This document shows, in pieces, positions 44,494 through 52,902 of a DNA stretch of 64,000 nt. Every line of letters starts with the position of its first letter. The stretch's first letter is position 1. The notes under the pieces are model-generated. The model ran no database searches. It had not been told where the DNA came from and saw only the letters and a program-made list of their open reading frames with translations. The DNA comes from Ruegeria faecimaris (lineage in GTDB: Bacteria; Pseudomonadota; Alphaproteobacteria; Rhodobacterales; Rhodobacteraceae). The stretch covers positions 124,001 to 188,000 of the forward strand of contig NZ_FXTE01000005.1 in NCBI RefSeq assembly GCF_900182615.1, read 5' to 3'. A program made the translations under genes and the position numbers.

Positions 44494-45684
44494 TTATCCG
44501 CGGTCGAGACCGGCCTCGGCCTCAATCTGCTTGCGCGATTTACGGGCGCGTTCGGTGGCCGATTTCAGCTGACCGCAGGCCGCCATAATGTCCTCGCCCC
44601 GCGTCTTGCGGATGGGCGAGGCATACCCGGCCTGATAGATGATATTGGCAAAAGCCCGAATACGATTGTTCGAGCTGCGCTTATACGGCGCGCCGGGCCA
44701 TTCGTTGAACGGGATCAGATTGATCTTAGCCGGGATTTTGTGGCGCTTGATATGTTCGATCAGACGATGCGCATCCTCATCGCTGTCATTCACACCATCA
44801 AGCATCACGTATTCAAACGTAATCCGTTCCGAATTGGAAACCTTGGGATAGCTGGCCAAAGCCTGCAGCAACTCTTCGATATTCCAGCGTTTGTTGATCG
44901 GCACCAGCACATCGCGGACTTCATTGGTCGTCGCGTGGAACGAAATTGCCAGCAGGCAGCCAATTTCCTGCGCGGTACGCGCGATCTCGGGCACCACGCC
45001 CGATGTCGACAGGGTAATCCGGCGGCGAGACAGCGAGATACCTTCGGGGTCCATCGCGATTTTCATCGCGTCACGGACGTTCTCAAAATTGTAAAGAGGC
45101 TCGCCCATACCCATCAGAACGATGTTCGACAGCAGGCGGGTTTCGTCCTTGGGCGCTCCCGGTACCGGCCACTCGTCAAGATCATCCCGCGCCATCATCA
45201 CCTGACCGACAATTTCCGCCGCCGTCAGGTTGCGCACCAGTTTCTGCGTGCCTGTATGGCAGAAGGAACAAGTCAGCGTGCAACCGACCTGAGACGAGAT
45301 ACACAGCGTGCCGCGATCGTCCTCGGGAATATAAACCACCTCGACCTCATGCCCGCCAGCAATACGGACCAAATACTTGCGTGTGCCATCCTCGGACACT
45401 TGTCGGGTCACAACCTCGGGGATTTCGATCACGAAATGCTCGGCCAGCTGGGTACGATAGGCTTTGGCCAGATTGGTCATCTCGGCAAAGTCGCGCACAC
45501 CCCATTGGTAAATCCACTGCCAGATCTGGCCCGTGCGCATCTTGGCCTGTTTTTCAGGCGTGCCGTGTTCGATCAGGGTCTCGCGCAGGCGATCCCGGGT
45601 CAACCCGACAAGGTTCACCTTCCCCTCCGGCAATTTGCGGGGGATGGTCATGACGTCTTGAGTGATCGGCGCTTTGGGCGACAT
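44494..45684 (-). CDS. rlmN: 23S rRNA (adenine2503-C2)/tRNA (adenine37-C2) methyltransferase
   Basis: 396 residues. The radical-SAM cluster cysteines are C135, C139 and C142 in [15 protein letters not shown]. The family motif [17 protein letters not shown] and the [40 protein letters not shown] and [17 protein letters not shown] segments are all present. Conserved Cys in the C-terminal region (MAACGQLKS) is the methyl-carrying residue. It is monocistronic, with a TATATA element about 40 bases upstream of the ATG. Confidence 0.96.
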   Translation of the reverse strand: MSPKAPITQDVMTIPRKLPEGKVNLVGLTRDRLRETLIEHGTPEKQAKMRTGQIWQWIYQWGVRDFAEMTNLAKAYRTQLAEHFVIEIPEVVTRQVSEDGTRKYLVRIAGGHEVEVVYIPEDDRGTLCISSQVGCTLTCSFCHTGTQKLVRNLTAAEIVGQVMMARDDLDEWPVPGAPKDETRLLSNIVLMGMGEPLYNFENVRDAMKIAMDPEGISLSRRRITLSTSGVVPEIARTAQEIGCLLAISFHATTNEVRDVLVPINKRWNIEELLQALASYPKVSNSERITFEYVMLDGVNDSDEDAHRLIEHIKRHKIPAKINLIPFNEWPGAPYKRSSNNRIRAFANIIYQAGYASPIRKTRGEDIMAACGQLKSATERARKSRKQIEAEAGLDRG

Positions 45685-45762
45685 AGGTGGGTCTCGAAGA
45701 TTCTGGCTTGGAATGCGCCTCTATATAGGACTGCGCGCAAAGATCAAAAGAATTCGTCGCGC

Positions 45763-46140
45763 CTAATTTACAAAACGCAGCAATTCGTCAATCCGCAGGC
45801 GCCCCAATTCAATCCGGCAAGAGGTGATACCAATGCCGGTTCCCGACCCACCACCAAAAGACGCGCCGACCGCCTCGCACTGCGCATCACGATACCCGAC
45901 CCAGGCGCTTTGCGCCGCCTCCATCGCAGGCGCCGCGCTTGTCCGTCCGGTCACCTCGTCCAACGCGTTGGCTGCATCCATGGCAAAGCCAAAACTATCG
46001 GTCAGCGCAGCCTCAACCCCCGCTTCCATACTGGCAACGCAAGATCCGATTTCGACTTGTGAACTTGCGTTCGTGCATTCCATTGCAGGATCCGCCACAG
46101 CCAACGTGGGGGTTAAAACAGCCATTATCACCAAACGCAT
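45763..46140 (-). CDS. Secreted LprI-like (DUF1311) protein
   Basis: 125 residues with a signal peptide (MRLVIMAVLTPTLAVA). The mature part has cysteines in AMECTNASSQVEIGSCVA, then AAQSAWVGYRDAQCEAVGASFGGGSG and TSCRIELGRLRIDELL, the arrangement of the LprI N-terminal domain family. LprI inhibits lysozyme in mycobacteria; most bacterial homologues are untested. An exact palindrome cgttag-a-ctaacg stands about 20 bases upstream of its ATG. Its gene is separate from rlmN. Confidence 0.78.
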   Translation of the reverse strand: MRLVIMAVLTPTLAVADPAMECTNASSQVEIGSCVASMEAGVEAALTDSFGFAMDAANALDEVTGRTSAAPAMEAAQSAWVGYRDAQCEAVGASFGGGSGTGIGITSCRIELGRLRIDELLRFVN

Positions 46141-46159
46141 GACATACTCCTCGAAGGGT

Positions 46160-46172
46160 CGTTAGACTAACG
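46160..46172. repeat. Short palindrome upstream of the LprI-like gene
   Basis: cgttag-a-ctaacg, 6-bp arms around one base, about 20 bases from the start of the gene at 45763-46140. Possible operator, weak evidence. Confidence 0.3.
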
Positions 46173-46210
46173 CGTTCAGCTTAGCACAGCGACGCCAGAG
46201 GTTACAAAAA

Positions 46211-46234
46211 ACCGCGGGGGATCAACCCCGCGGT
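46211..46234 (-). terminator. Intrinsic terminator of the small lipoprotein gene
   Basis: A 9-bp perfect stem (accgcgggg / ccccgcggt) with a 6-base loop. On the minus strand it runs into tttttgtaac. It stands about 50 bases after the lipoprotein stop. Confidence 0.8.
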
Positions 46235-46283
46235 CATTCGAACTCCTATGCCGCCCGGACGTTTCCAGGCCAGCCGTATTGGA

Positions 46284-46451
46284 TCACGCACCTGCTGGTG
46301 GAATAAAGCAATCCTCGGCGTCCAGCGTTTTGACCGGATCGTTTGGCCCACATTGCTCTCCCGAAACCGGGTATGTCTCAGCGGATTTATCACAAGCGCT
46401 CAGCAATACGACGGCGGTCAGCACAAACAGGCCCAAAACTTTCTTCTGCAT
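46284..46451 (-). CDS. Small lipoprotein (55 aa)
   Basis: A complete short frame, easily missed: ATG at 46451 with AAAGGAGAG upstream and TGA at 46284-46286. The product begins MQKKVLGLFVLTAVVLLSACDKSA, a textbook lipobox (LSAC) with the lipidated cysteine at residue 20. The mature peptide is only 35 residues (CDKSAETYPVSGEQCGPNDPV, then the tail DAEDCFIPPAGA) with two further cysteines. Asp at +2 suggests retention in the inner membrane by the E. coli rule. A terminator follows. The surrounding 487-base gap between 46140 and 46627 holds only this gene and its signals. Confidence 0.8.
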   Translation of the reverse strand: MQKKVLGLFVLTAVVLLSACDKSAETYPVSGEQCGPNDPVKTLDAEDCFIPPAGA

Positions 46452-46626
46452 CGATGCTCTCCTTTTCTCTCTGCTTGAACCGATTAGTTCAGTATTTCAG
46501 AGCGCGGAGCATTGACGCAGATCAAATTTATAGATGACGTTAAGTTAAGCTATGAAGGAGGGCGGTCCTATCCTGCGAAACTGGCACCACTTTGCAAGCC
46601 GGGCCACTGCCCGAGCGCTGGCGCGC

Positions 46627-47160
46627 TCAGTTGGTACAGCGTTTCTCGGCGTCGTCTAAAGCGGCTGTGAAGCCCAGCAATGAGAAAGTATCTTTGGTCT
46701 GAGTGCCGCGCTCGGACCGGGCGGTCAGCACTGCTTCGGTACCGCTTTTCATGGCAGCGATTACTTTTTGGTCATCACCCTCTGACGCGGGCCAGGCCCA
46801 TTCGCCTTCGGTGCTGAATTCGAAGCTGTTTCCGTCGATGGATACAGATACGGTCGATCCCGCGGCAAACGGATAGCCCCCGGTGAATGAGACGCGCCCC
46901 TTCACATCGGGATCAGGTCTGAACACGACAAACAGCAGGATGTCGCTGCGCCTCACCGAAACAACGCGCCCGCCGCGCGTGTTGACGGTTTCATCCGGCG
47001 TTGCAACGCTCCAGCATTCGGTTGGGTCCTCTTCCACAAACACACTCCAGTCGGTGTTTACGGATACTCTATTGGTGCTGTCTGCCTGCTGAGCGGTTGC
47101 AGCCGTTGTCATCCCTGCCACGCACAGGCCCGCGATTACGCGGACGAGCTTTGATCCCAT
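46627..47160 (-). CDS. Invasion-associated locus B (IalB) family protein
   Basis: 177 residues with a signal peptide (VRVIAGLCVAGMTTAATA). The mature domain shows DWSVFVEEDPTECWSVATPDE, then YPFAAGSTVSVSIDGNSFEF and a C-terminal AALDDAEKRCTN, the IalB pattern. IalB of Bartonella aids erythrocyte entry, but homologues are general envelope proteins of free-living alphaproteobacteria, with no role known. Monocistronic; it diverges from the asparaginase gene. Confidence 0.85.
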   Translation of the reverse strand: MGSKLVRVIAGLCVAGMTTAATAQQADSTNRVSVNTDWSVFVEEDPTECWSVATPDETVNTRGGRVVSVRRSDILLFVVFRPDPDVKGRVSFTGGYPFAAGSTVSVSIDGNSFEFSTEGEWAWPASEGDDQKVIAAMKSGTEAVLTARSERGTQTKDTFSLLGFTAALDDAEKRCTN

Positions 47161-47280
47161 CTGTCCAGCCTCCTAGCTCGACCTAATACCTCATACCCAC
47201 CGGAATGGCTCGCGAACCCTGACGGTTCGTCTGTAAGTTGCGTCTTCCGGTGATTGCCGACATACACACACTATCGCAAG

Positions 47281-47297
47281 TTTCGCCATAGGCGAAA
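47281..47297. repeat. Hairpin in the divergent region ialB-like/asparaginase
   Basis: tttcgcc-ata-ggcgaaa, a perfect 7-bp inverted repeat 42 bases before the asparaginase ATG. It could be an operator or leader hairpin. Confidence 0.3.
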
Positions 47298-47338
47298 GGG
47301 CGGTTGGCAGTTTTTTGCGCATGTTTAGGAGGGTCCCG

Positions 47339-48337
47339 ATGACGCAGCCTGTAGCAATGACCGAACTATGGCGGGGGCCTTTACTGGAAAGCCTGCATCT
47401 GGGACATGCGGTTATCTGTGATGACACGGGTCAAATCGTGCGCAGCTGGGGCGACCCGGAGGCGATAATCTACCCCCGGTCTTCGGCCAAGATGATACAG
47501 GCCCTGCCGTTGATTACATCTGGGGCGGCCGCGAAATACGGGCTGAACAGCGAGCATCTGGCATTGGCCTGTGCCTCGCATAACGGCGCGCATATTCACA
47601 CAGACAGGGTAACGTCCTGGCTGGACCATCTGGGCCTGGCAGAACCCGATTTGCGCTGTGGGCCGCAAGAGCCTCAGGATATGGCGGCGCGCGACGGGCT
47701 GATACTTGCCGACGACACGCCCTGTCAGATCCACAACAACTGCTCGGGCAAACATTGCGGGTTTTTGACGGTAGCACAGCATATGGGCGCCGGGCCGGAA
47801 TATCTTGAAATCGACCACCCGGTTCAACAGGCCTGTTTGTCCGCGCTGGAAGAAACCACCGGCGAAACCAGCCCCGGCTATGGCATCGATGGCTGTTCCG
47901 CCCCGAACTTTGCCACCTCGCTGGTGGGGATGGCACGGTCGATGGCGTGGTTTGCCTCGGCGGCGGACCGGTCGGACCGGGCCAGCGATGCGGCACAACA
48001 CCTGACCGCGGCGATGATCAAACATCCCGAGCTGGTGGCCGGAGAGACGCGCGCCTGTACCGAGCTGATGCGCGCCATGAACGGGCGCGCCGCGATCAAG
48101 ACCGGGGCCGAGGCCGTATTCATCGCCATCATCCCTGAAAAACGCATGGGCGTCGCGCTGAAGATCACCGATGGCGCCACCCGTGCCAGCGAATGCGCCA
48201 TTGCTGCCATTCTGGTCAGCCTCGGCGTACTGGAGGCCGATCACCCGGCCACCCGCACCTTTATGAACGCCACGCAATACAGCCGTCGCGGGCTGGAATG
48301 TGGCGTGATCCGACCCGCGCCGGGTTTCCCCGGCTAG
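47339..48337 (+). CDS. L-asparaginase II-type protein (PF06089)
   Basis: 332 residues from the ATG at 47339, chosen for AGGAGG 7 bases upstream; two earlier starts in frame have no such site. The family motifs are YPRSSAKMIQALPLITSG, HNNCSGKHCGFLT (nucleophile region), GYGIDGCSAPNFATSLVGMARSMAWF and the tail NAIRPAPG-like (CGVIRPAPGF). This is the asparaginase group first studied in Rhizobium (AnsA-like), unrelated in sequence to E. coli AnsA/B. It converts asparagine to aspartate and ammonia. Convergent with the YCII gene, 5 bases apart. Confidence 0.88.
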   Translation: MTQPVAMTELWRGPLLESLHLGHAVICDDTGQIVRSWGDPEAIIYPRSSAKMIQALPLITSGAAAKYGLNSEHLALACASHNGAHIHTDRVTSWLDHLGLAEPDLRCGPQEPQDMAARDGLILADDTPCQIHNNCSGKHCGFLTVAQHMGAGPEYLEIDHPVQQACLSALEETTGETSPGYGIDGCSAPNFATSLVGMARSMAWFASAADRSDRASDAAQHLTAAMIKHPELVAGETRACTELMRAMNGRAAIKTGAEAVFIAIIPEKRMGVALKITDGATRASECAIAAILVSLGVLEADHPATRTFMNATQYSRRGLECGVIRPAPGFPG

Positions 48338-48342
48338 GGCCG

Positions 48343-48663
48343 CTACATCTCAATCTCGTGAATCTCGGCCACCTCGACCGAGCCTGACCCGTTTACGACC
48401 ATGGGGCATCCCTTGGCCATTTCATTGGCGGCGTCGATGCTGTCGGCCTTGATCACGGTAAAGCCGGATACCGGGTTGGCACCGCCATTGTCGACCACAC
48501 CGCCCGAGCTGACGGTATAGGACTGGCCCACCGGGTTGCCGGGTATTTCTAGTGACGGGCCCATATTCTGAAACCACGCGCCCCAGGCGGCCATGGTTGC
48601 TTCGACTTCGGCCGGGTCCGATGGCGTGGTCCCGCCGTGATAGACAAACAGAAACTGTGGCAT
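48343..48663 (-). CDS. YCII-related (DGPF) domain protein
   Basis: 106 residues of the YciI alpha/beta ferredoxin-like fold. FLFVYHGGTTPSDPAEVEATMAAWGAWFQNMG and FTVIKADSIDAANEMAKGCPMVVNGSGSVEVAEI are the family elements. The reaction is unknown for most members. It is the last gene of the ArsR-SRPBCC-YCII operon, a common trio, 22 bases after the SRPBCC stop. Confidence 0.85.
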   Translation of the reverse strand: MPQFLFVYHGGTTPSDPAEVEATMAAWGAWFQNMGPSLEIPGNPVGQSYTVSSGGVVDNGGANPVSGFTVIKADSIDAANEMAKGCPMVVNGSGSVEVAEIHEIEM

Positions 48664-48685
48664 TTCTTTCCTCCCAGATGAAAAC

Positions 48686-49114
48686 TTATTGCGCCAGACC
48701 GGCCAGCTTGTTCAGCGTCGAGGTCCAGCCTTTCTCGTGGTTTGCGGCGATCTCGTCATCGCCCAGGTCGCGGTGATCGACCACCAGCCGAGCGCCGCCG
48801 CCTGCGGCTTCGATCCGCAGCGTTACATGGCTCTCGGCCCCACGCTGATCCTGATCGTCATGCCAGCCCCAGGTGAAGCCAACCGAATTGGGCGGATCGA
48901 CATGGGTCACATGGCCCGAGACCTTGAACCGCTGGCCCTCGCCATTCTGCATGACCGAATACCACGGACCAACGCGCGAAAAATCGAGAGTATGTTCGGG
49001 CACATGCACCCCTTCGGGGCCCCACCATTGCAACAGCCGTTCTGCGACACTGATCCACGCAAACAGATCCTCTGGCGGTATCGGGAACGTGCGCTCCAGC
49101 TTTAGATCGGCCAT
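48686..49114 (-). CDS. SRPBCC (AHSA1-like) domain protein
   Basis: 142 residues of the START/Bet v1 fold. FPIPPEDLFAWISVAERLLQWWGPEG is the family opening, followed by FTWGWHDDQDQRGAESHVTLRIEA and the tail HEKGWTSTLNKLAGLAQ. A hydrophobic pocket is expected, but the ligand is unknown. The start lies inside the ArsR gene (13-base overlap), so they are cotranslated. Confidence 0.85.
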   Translation of the reverse strand: MADLKLERTFPIPPEDLFAWISVAERLLQWWGPEGVHVPEHTLDFSRVGPWYSVMQNGEGQRFKVSGHVTHVDPPNSVGFTWGWHDDQDQRGAESHVTLRIEAAGGGARLVVDHRDLGDDEIAANHEKGWTSTLNKLAGLAQ

Positions 49115-49431
49115 GAGGTATCCCTTTCAATAGCATCGCCCAGACGATCCAGACTGCTTTCCCAGAATTGTCGTTTCGAAATGGTCCACTCCGCGATCGC
49201 GTACAGACCTTCGGGGCGGATCGAATACATCCGCTGGGTGCCCTGCACCCGTTGCCGAACCAGCCCGGCCTCACGCAAAACCTTCAGGTGGCGCGAGACC
49301 GCAGCACCCGACATGCCGCGCCCTTCGATCAGGTCGCCCGCGGGCTGCTCTCCGTCCTGCATCAACTGTTCAACGATGGAAAACCGCGTGGCGTCGGACA
49401 ATGCGGAGAATGTGGTCAGAAGCGTATTCAT
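49102..49431 (-). CDS. ArsR-family transcriptional repressor (SdpR-like)
   Basis: 109 residues from the ATG at 49431; a GTG two codons upstream is an alternative. The winged helix is FSALSDATRFSIVEQLMQDGEQPAGDLIEGRGMSGAAVSRHLKVLREAGLVRQRVQGTQRMYSI. There are no metal-site cysteines in the DNA-recognition helix, so it probably does not sense arsenic. It heads the operon with the SRPBCC and YCII genes. A perfect palindrome stands 9 bases upstream of the start. Confidence 0.88.
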   Translation of the reverse strand: MNTLLTTFSALSDATRFSIVEQLMQDGEQPAGDLIEGRGMSGAAVSRHLKVLREAGLVRQRVQGTQRMYSIRPEGLYAIAEWTISKRQFWESSLDRLGDAIERDTSWPI

Positions 49432-49439
49432 GACCACTG

Positions 49440-49457
49440 TTTAACATTTTTGTTAAA
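49440..49457. promoter_or_regulatory. Palindromic operator of the ArsR-SRPBCC-YCII operon
   Basis: tttaaca-tttt-tgttaaa, perfect 7-bp arms with a 4-base spacer, 9 bases before the ArsR start. Such AT-rich 18-bp palindromes are typical ArsR/SmtB-type operators. A repressor here would close the promoter of its own operon. Confidence 0.75.
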
Positions 49458-49476
49458 TAAAGGAAAGCCCCGGTTT

Positions 49477-50355
49477 TCAGGATTGGGCAAATTCCTGCCG
49501 CGCATAGCCCTGCAGATACAAAAGCGCGGTCAGATCGCCATGGTTGACGCGCACTTCGCATTGTTCCGCGACCGAAGGCTTTGCATGCAGCGCAACCCCG
49601 GTTCCGGCCCGGCCCAACATGCCCAGATCATTTGCCCCGTCACCCACAGCGATCACATCGTTTTCGGACAGGCCTAGACGCGCGGTGATCTGTTCCAGAG
49701 CATCAACTTTGGCCTGTCGTCCCAGAATCGGTCGCTGCACATCGCCGGTCAGCTTGCCGTTTTCGGCCAGCAGAGTGTTGGCACGGTTTTCGTCAAACCC
49801 CAATTCACTGCCCACCTTGGCAGTAAACGCCGTGAACCCGCCCGAGACCAGTGCCGCATAGCCGCCATTCGCGCGCATCGTCGCGACCAGCTCCTTCCCA
49901 CCGGGCATCAAGGTGATGCGTTCGGCCAGAACCTTGCCGATCACAGCCTCATCCAACCCTTTCAGCAACCCGACCCGTTCGGTCAGCGCGCCTTCGAAAT
50001 CCAATTCGCCATTCATTGCGCGGGCTGTGATGTCCTTGACGCGGTCGCCGACACCGGCCTCATCCGCCAGTTCGTCGATGCATTCCTGCTGGATCATGGT
50101 GCTGTCCATATCCGCCAAAAGCATCTTTTTGCGCCGCCCCTCGACAGGCTGCACGATCAGGTCAACGCCAAGCTTCTGCAAATCACCCCAGACATCCCAC
50201 TGATTGCCCGGAAGTTCCTGGAGCGCGAACTCTGCCGCCTCATCCGGGCTGAGCCAGATGATCTCGGCCCCGCCCCAGGCATTCCGCAACGACTCGACCA
50301 GCGCCAAATCCAGCGTTCGCGTTTCGGGATTGGTCAACAGGGTGGCAACATACAT
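49477..50355 (-). CDS. serB: Phosphoserine phosphatase
   Basis: 292 residues. The HAD catalytic motif LLADMDSTMIQQECIDELAD (DxDST, both Asp) is near residue 82. Motif II is SGGFTAFT, and motif III/IV is VGDGANDLGMLGRAGTGVALHAKP. The N-terminal 75 residues are an ACT-like domain (RNAWGGAEIIWLSPDEAAEF), as in the longer bacterial SerB. It performs the last step of serine synthesis. serA and serC are 2.5-5.4 kb downstream on the map, on the same strand but in a separate unit. Confidence 0.95.
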   Translation of the reverse strand: MYVATLLTNPETRTLDLALVESLRNAWGGAEIIWLSPDEAAEFALQELPGNQWDVWGDLQKLGVDLIVQPVEGRRKKMLLADMDSTMIQQECIDELADEAGVGDRVKDITARAMNGELDFEGALTERVGLLKGLDEAVIGKVLAERITLMPGGKELVATMRANGGYAALVSGGFTAFTAKVGSELGFDENRANTLLAENGKLTGDVQRPILGRQAKVDALEQITARLGLSENDVIAVGDGANDLGMLGRAGTGVALHAKPSVAEQCEVRVNHGDLTALLYLQGYARQEFAQS

Positions 50356-50542
50356 AGTCTATCTCCGGCGAATTCACCTGCGATTAACGCAGATAGCCCC
50401 CGATCGCCAGAAGACAGTTTGTCCGCAGCAACCTCTGGCACATCATGCGGACAGAACGGCGACCGATTGCGCCATTCAGGGCTTTACCAGCACGCCATTC
50501 CAAGACAGATTCGCCAGGACTGGACAGAAAGGAACTCGGTAA

Positions 50543-52060
50543 ATGGGCAACCTGCTTTACGATCGCTTGTTTGGCATTCACGCGGGCAAAGAGACGCCTT
50601 TCCTGCATCTGCCCAACGGTCAGGTGCTGACCCATTCTGATTTCCTGGACATGGCATCTCGGTTGGCCAATACCCTAATCGGCTTTGAGCTCGAACCCGG
50701 ACAACGAGTTGCGGTTCAGGTGGAAAAGTCGCCCGAAGCGCTTGCGCTGTTTGCTGCTTGTGTGCAGACCGGTCTGGTTTTTCTGCCACTCAACACTGCC
50801 TATACGGTCAGCGAACTGAGCTATTTCATCGAAAACAGCGGCGCTGCGCTGGTGGTCTGCGATGATGTAAATAGGGCTGGTTTGGCACCCGCCGCCGCCG
50901 CCCAGAAGGCACGGCTTGAAACGCTAAACGCTGATGGATCCGGCAGCCTGATGCGGCGTGCGCTGGGTATGCTGCCTGCTTTCGAGCCGGTCAACCGCAC
51001 CGAGGATGATCTGGCCGCCTTCCTGTACACGTCCGGCACGACCGGCCGATCCAAGGGCGCGATGTTGTCACAGGCCAATCTGCTGTCGAATGCCGAAACA
51101 TTGGTACGGGAATGGCGGTTTACCGACGATGACGTGTTGCTGCATGCTCTGCCAATCTTTCACACTCATGGGCTGTTCGTGGCAACCAACGTGGTACTGG
51201 CTTCGGGCGGGTCGATGATCTTTCTGCCGAAATTCGATCTGGATGAGGTACTGCGGCATTTGCCTGATGCAACCGCGATGATGGGGGTTCCGACCTTCTA
51301 CACCCGTCTGTTGGATGACGACCGGTTCACCGGCGATCTGGCATGTCATATGCGGCTGTTCATCTCGGGTTCGGCGCCAATGCTGGCCGAAACGCATCAG
51401 CAGTTTGAGGCCCGCACCGGGCACCGCATTCTTGAACGCTACGGTATGACCGAGACCAACATGAACACCTCGAACCCCTATGACGGTGAACGCCGCGCCG
51501 GATCCGTGGGGTTCCCCTTGCCGGGCGTTGAGCTCAAAGTGACCGACTCTGAGACGGGTGAAACCTTGCCACAGGGCGAAATCGGCATGATCGAGGTGCG
51601 TGGCCCCAACGTCTTTCAGGGCTATTGGGAAATGCCCGAGAAGACCGCAGCAGAGTTGCGCGAGGACGGGTTCTTTATCACCGGCGACCTTGGACGTGTG
51701 GACGCGGACGGCTATGTCCATATCGTCGGACGCGGCAAGGACCTGATCATCTCGGGCGGGTACAACATCTATCCCAAAGAGGTCGAACTGGTGCTGGACG
51801 ACCAGCTCGGTGTTCTGGAAAGCGCAGTTATCGGCGTGCCCCATCCGGATTTCGGCGAAACCGTGTTGGGCCTGTTGGTAGCCGAACCAAACAAGTCGCC
51901 CGACCTCGAGGCCATCATGGCAAGCGCGCAGACCCAACTGGCGCGATTCAAACATCCCCGCAAGCTGATCGTGCTGAACGAATTGCCGCGCAATACGATG
52001 GGCAAAGTGCAAAAAAACGCGCTACGCGAAGCTTACAAAGACCTGTTTACCGAAGACTAG
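50543..52060 (+). CDS. matB: Malonyl-CoA synthetase-like AMP-forming acyl-CoA ligase
   Basis: 505 residues. The adenylate-forming P-loop AFLYTSGTTGRSKGAM is at about 160-175. HTHGLF, ERYGMTETNMNTSNPYDGERRAGSVGFPLPGVELKV, and the C-terminal GRGKDLIISGGYNIYPKEVE and NTMGKVQKNALR (acylation lysine) follow. HTHGLF and GMTETNMNTSNPY fit MatB, which activates malonate to malonyl-CoA. A malonyl-CoA decarboxylase gene does not lie next to it, so the malonate role is a best guess. It starts 187 bases from the divergent serB. The 3' end overlaps the convergent phosphatase by 14 bases. Confidence 0.8.
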   Translation: MGNLLYDRLFGIHAGKETPFLHLPNGQVLTHSDFLDMASRLANTLIGFELEPGQRVAVQVEKSPEALALFAACVQTGLVFLPLNTAYTVSELSYFIENSGAALVVCDDVNRAGLAPAAAAQKARLETLNADGSGSLMRRALGMLPAFEPVNRTEDDLAAFLYTSGTTGRSKGAMLSQANLLSNAETLVREWRFTDDDVLLHALPIFHTHGLFVATNVVLASGGSMIFLPKFDLDEVLRHLPDATAMMGVPTFYTRLLDDDRFTGDLACHMRLFISGSAPMLAETHQQFEARTGHRILERYGMTETNMNTSNPYDGERRAGSVGFPLPGVELKVTDSETGETLPQGEIGMIEVRGPNVFQGYWEMPEKTAAELREDGFFITGDLGRVDADGYVHIVGRGKDLIISGGYNIYPKEVELVLDDQLGVLESAVIGVPHPDFGETVLGLLVAEPNKSPDLEAIMASAQTQLARFKHPRKLIVLNELPRNTMGKVQKNALREAYKDLFTED

Positions 52061-52784
52061 GTCTCAGCGGCGCGCGCCCCTGTGCGGTCAGCAACCAGCA
52101 ATCACGGCCCTCGAACACGGCAGTGGCCAACGGATGACCATAGCCCGCGCCCGCATCCAAATTGATCCGATTGCCGCAATGTTCCGCCGTATCCACAGGG
52201 GTGTGACCATGCACGATCAGCCAGGGGTGCGGGCCAGATTCAACCAAAAATTCCTGCCGTATCCAAACCAGGTCATCTTCGGATTGCTGCGACAGTGGAA
52301 GACCGGGCCTGATGCCAGCGTGGACGAACAGCAGTTCATCCTCCTGATGGTAAACTGGCAAAGCGTTGATAAAATCCAGATGTGCTGGCGGTACGGCGGC
52401 ACAGGCCCGTTCATGGACCTGATAGATGCGGTCATTGTCCGTGACTTCAACCCCATAGGAGGCCAGCGTATCCCGACCACCCAGCCGTGGGTTCAGCCAG
52501 TTCAGCGTGACGGGCAGTTGCTTATCTGCAATCTCGCGCTCTTGCACGAAGCGAGTCATCATGCGGTCGTGGTTACCCTTGACCATGACCCAGTTCCGCC
52601 CCGTCTGTTGGCTTTCGATCAGCAGGTTCAGAACACCACGACTGTCCGGGCCTCGATCGACATAGTCCCCCAGAAACACAATCTTTGCATCTGGCCCGCC
52701 ATCGGCCTCGATCCGCGACAGCGCAACCTGCAGCATGCCGAGCTGGCCGTGGATGTCACCGATTGCATAAATTGGCGAGGACAT
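52047..52784 (-). CDS. ApaH-like calcineurin-type phosphoesterase
   Basis: 245 residues. The PPP-family metal motifs are all present: YAIGDIHGQLGML, FLGDYVDRGPDSRGVLN and VMVKGNHDRMM, with the later LFVHAGIRPGLPL and WLIVHGHTPV. It could be a serine/threonine protein phosphatase or a dinucleoside tetraphosphatase; the short length and RRPD-type region do not decide. Convergent with matB with overlapping ends (52047-52060). Confidence 0.85.
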   Translation of the reverse strand: MSSPIYAIGDIHGQLGMLQVALSRIEADGGPDAKIVFLGDYVDRGPDSRGVLNLLIESQQTGRNWVMVKGNHDRMMTRFVQEREIADKQLPVTLNWLNPRLGGRDTLASYGVEVTDNDRIYQVHERACAAVPPAHLDFINALPVYHQEDELLFVHAGIRPGLPLSQQSEDDLVWIRQEFLVESGPHPWLIVHGHTPVDTAEHCGNRINLDAGAGYGHPLATAVFEGRDCWLLTAQGRAPLRPSLR

Positions 52785-52847
52785 GGAAAACCCTAAATCA
52801 ACAGGAACACCCTGCTTGTGACGCGTCTTGGCGGCCGGGAAAAGAAA

Positions 52848-52875
52848 ATACCCACGCCTTGGAAGACGCGGGTAT
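52848..52875 (-). terminator. Intrinsic terminator of serA
   Basis: An imperfect hairpin (ataccc-a-cg / cg-c-gggtat plus inner pairs) 28 bases after the serA stop, followed on the minus strand by a T-rich run (attttctttt). It closes the serC-serA transcript. Confidence 0.65.
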
Positions 52876-52902
52876 GAAGTGTCTCAGATATTCAACACCG
52901 CC

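Noticed and set aside
44338-46062. Very long plus-strand open frame (574 codons)
   Set aside because: It lies antisense to rlmN and the LprI-like gene, which carry clear family motifs. The product has no domain and looks like a mirror of codon bias in GC-rich DNA.
46202-46537. Several short plus- and minus-strand frames over the lipoprotein gene
   Set aside because: None has a ribosome site or protein-like sequence; the 55-codon lipoprotein frame explains the region.
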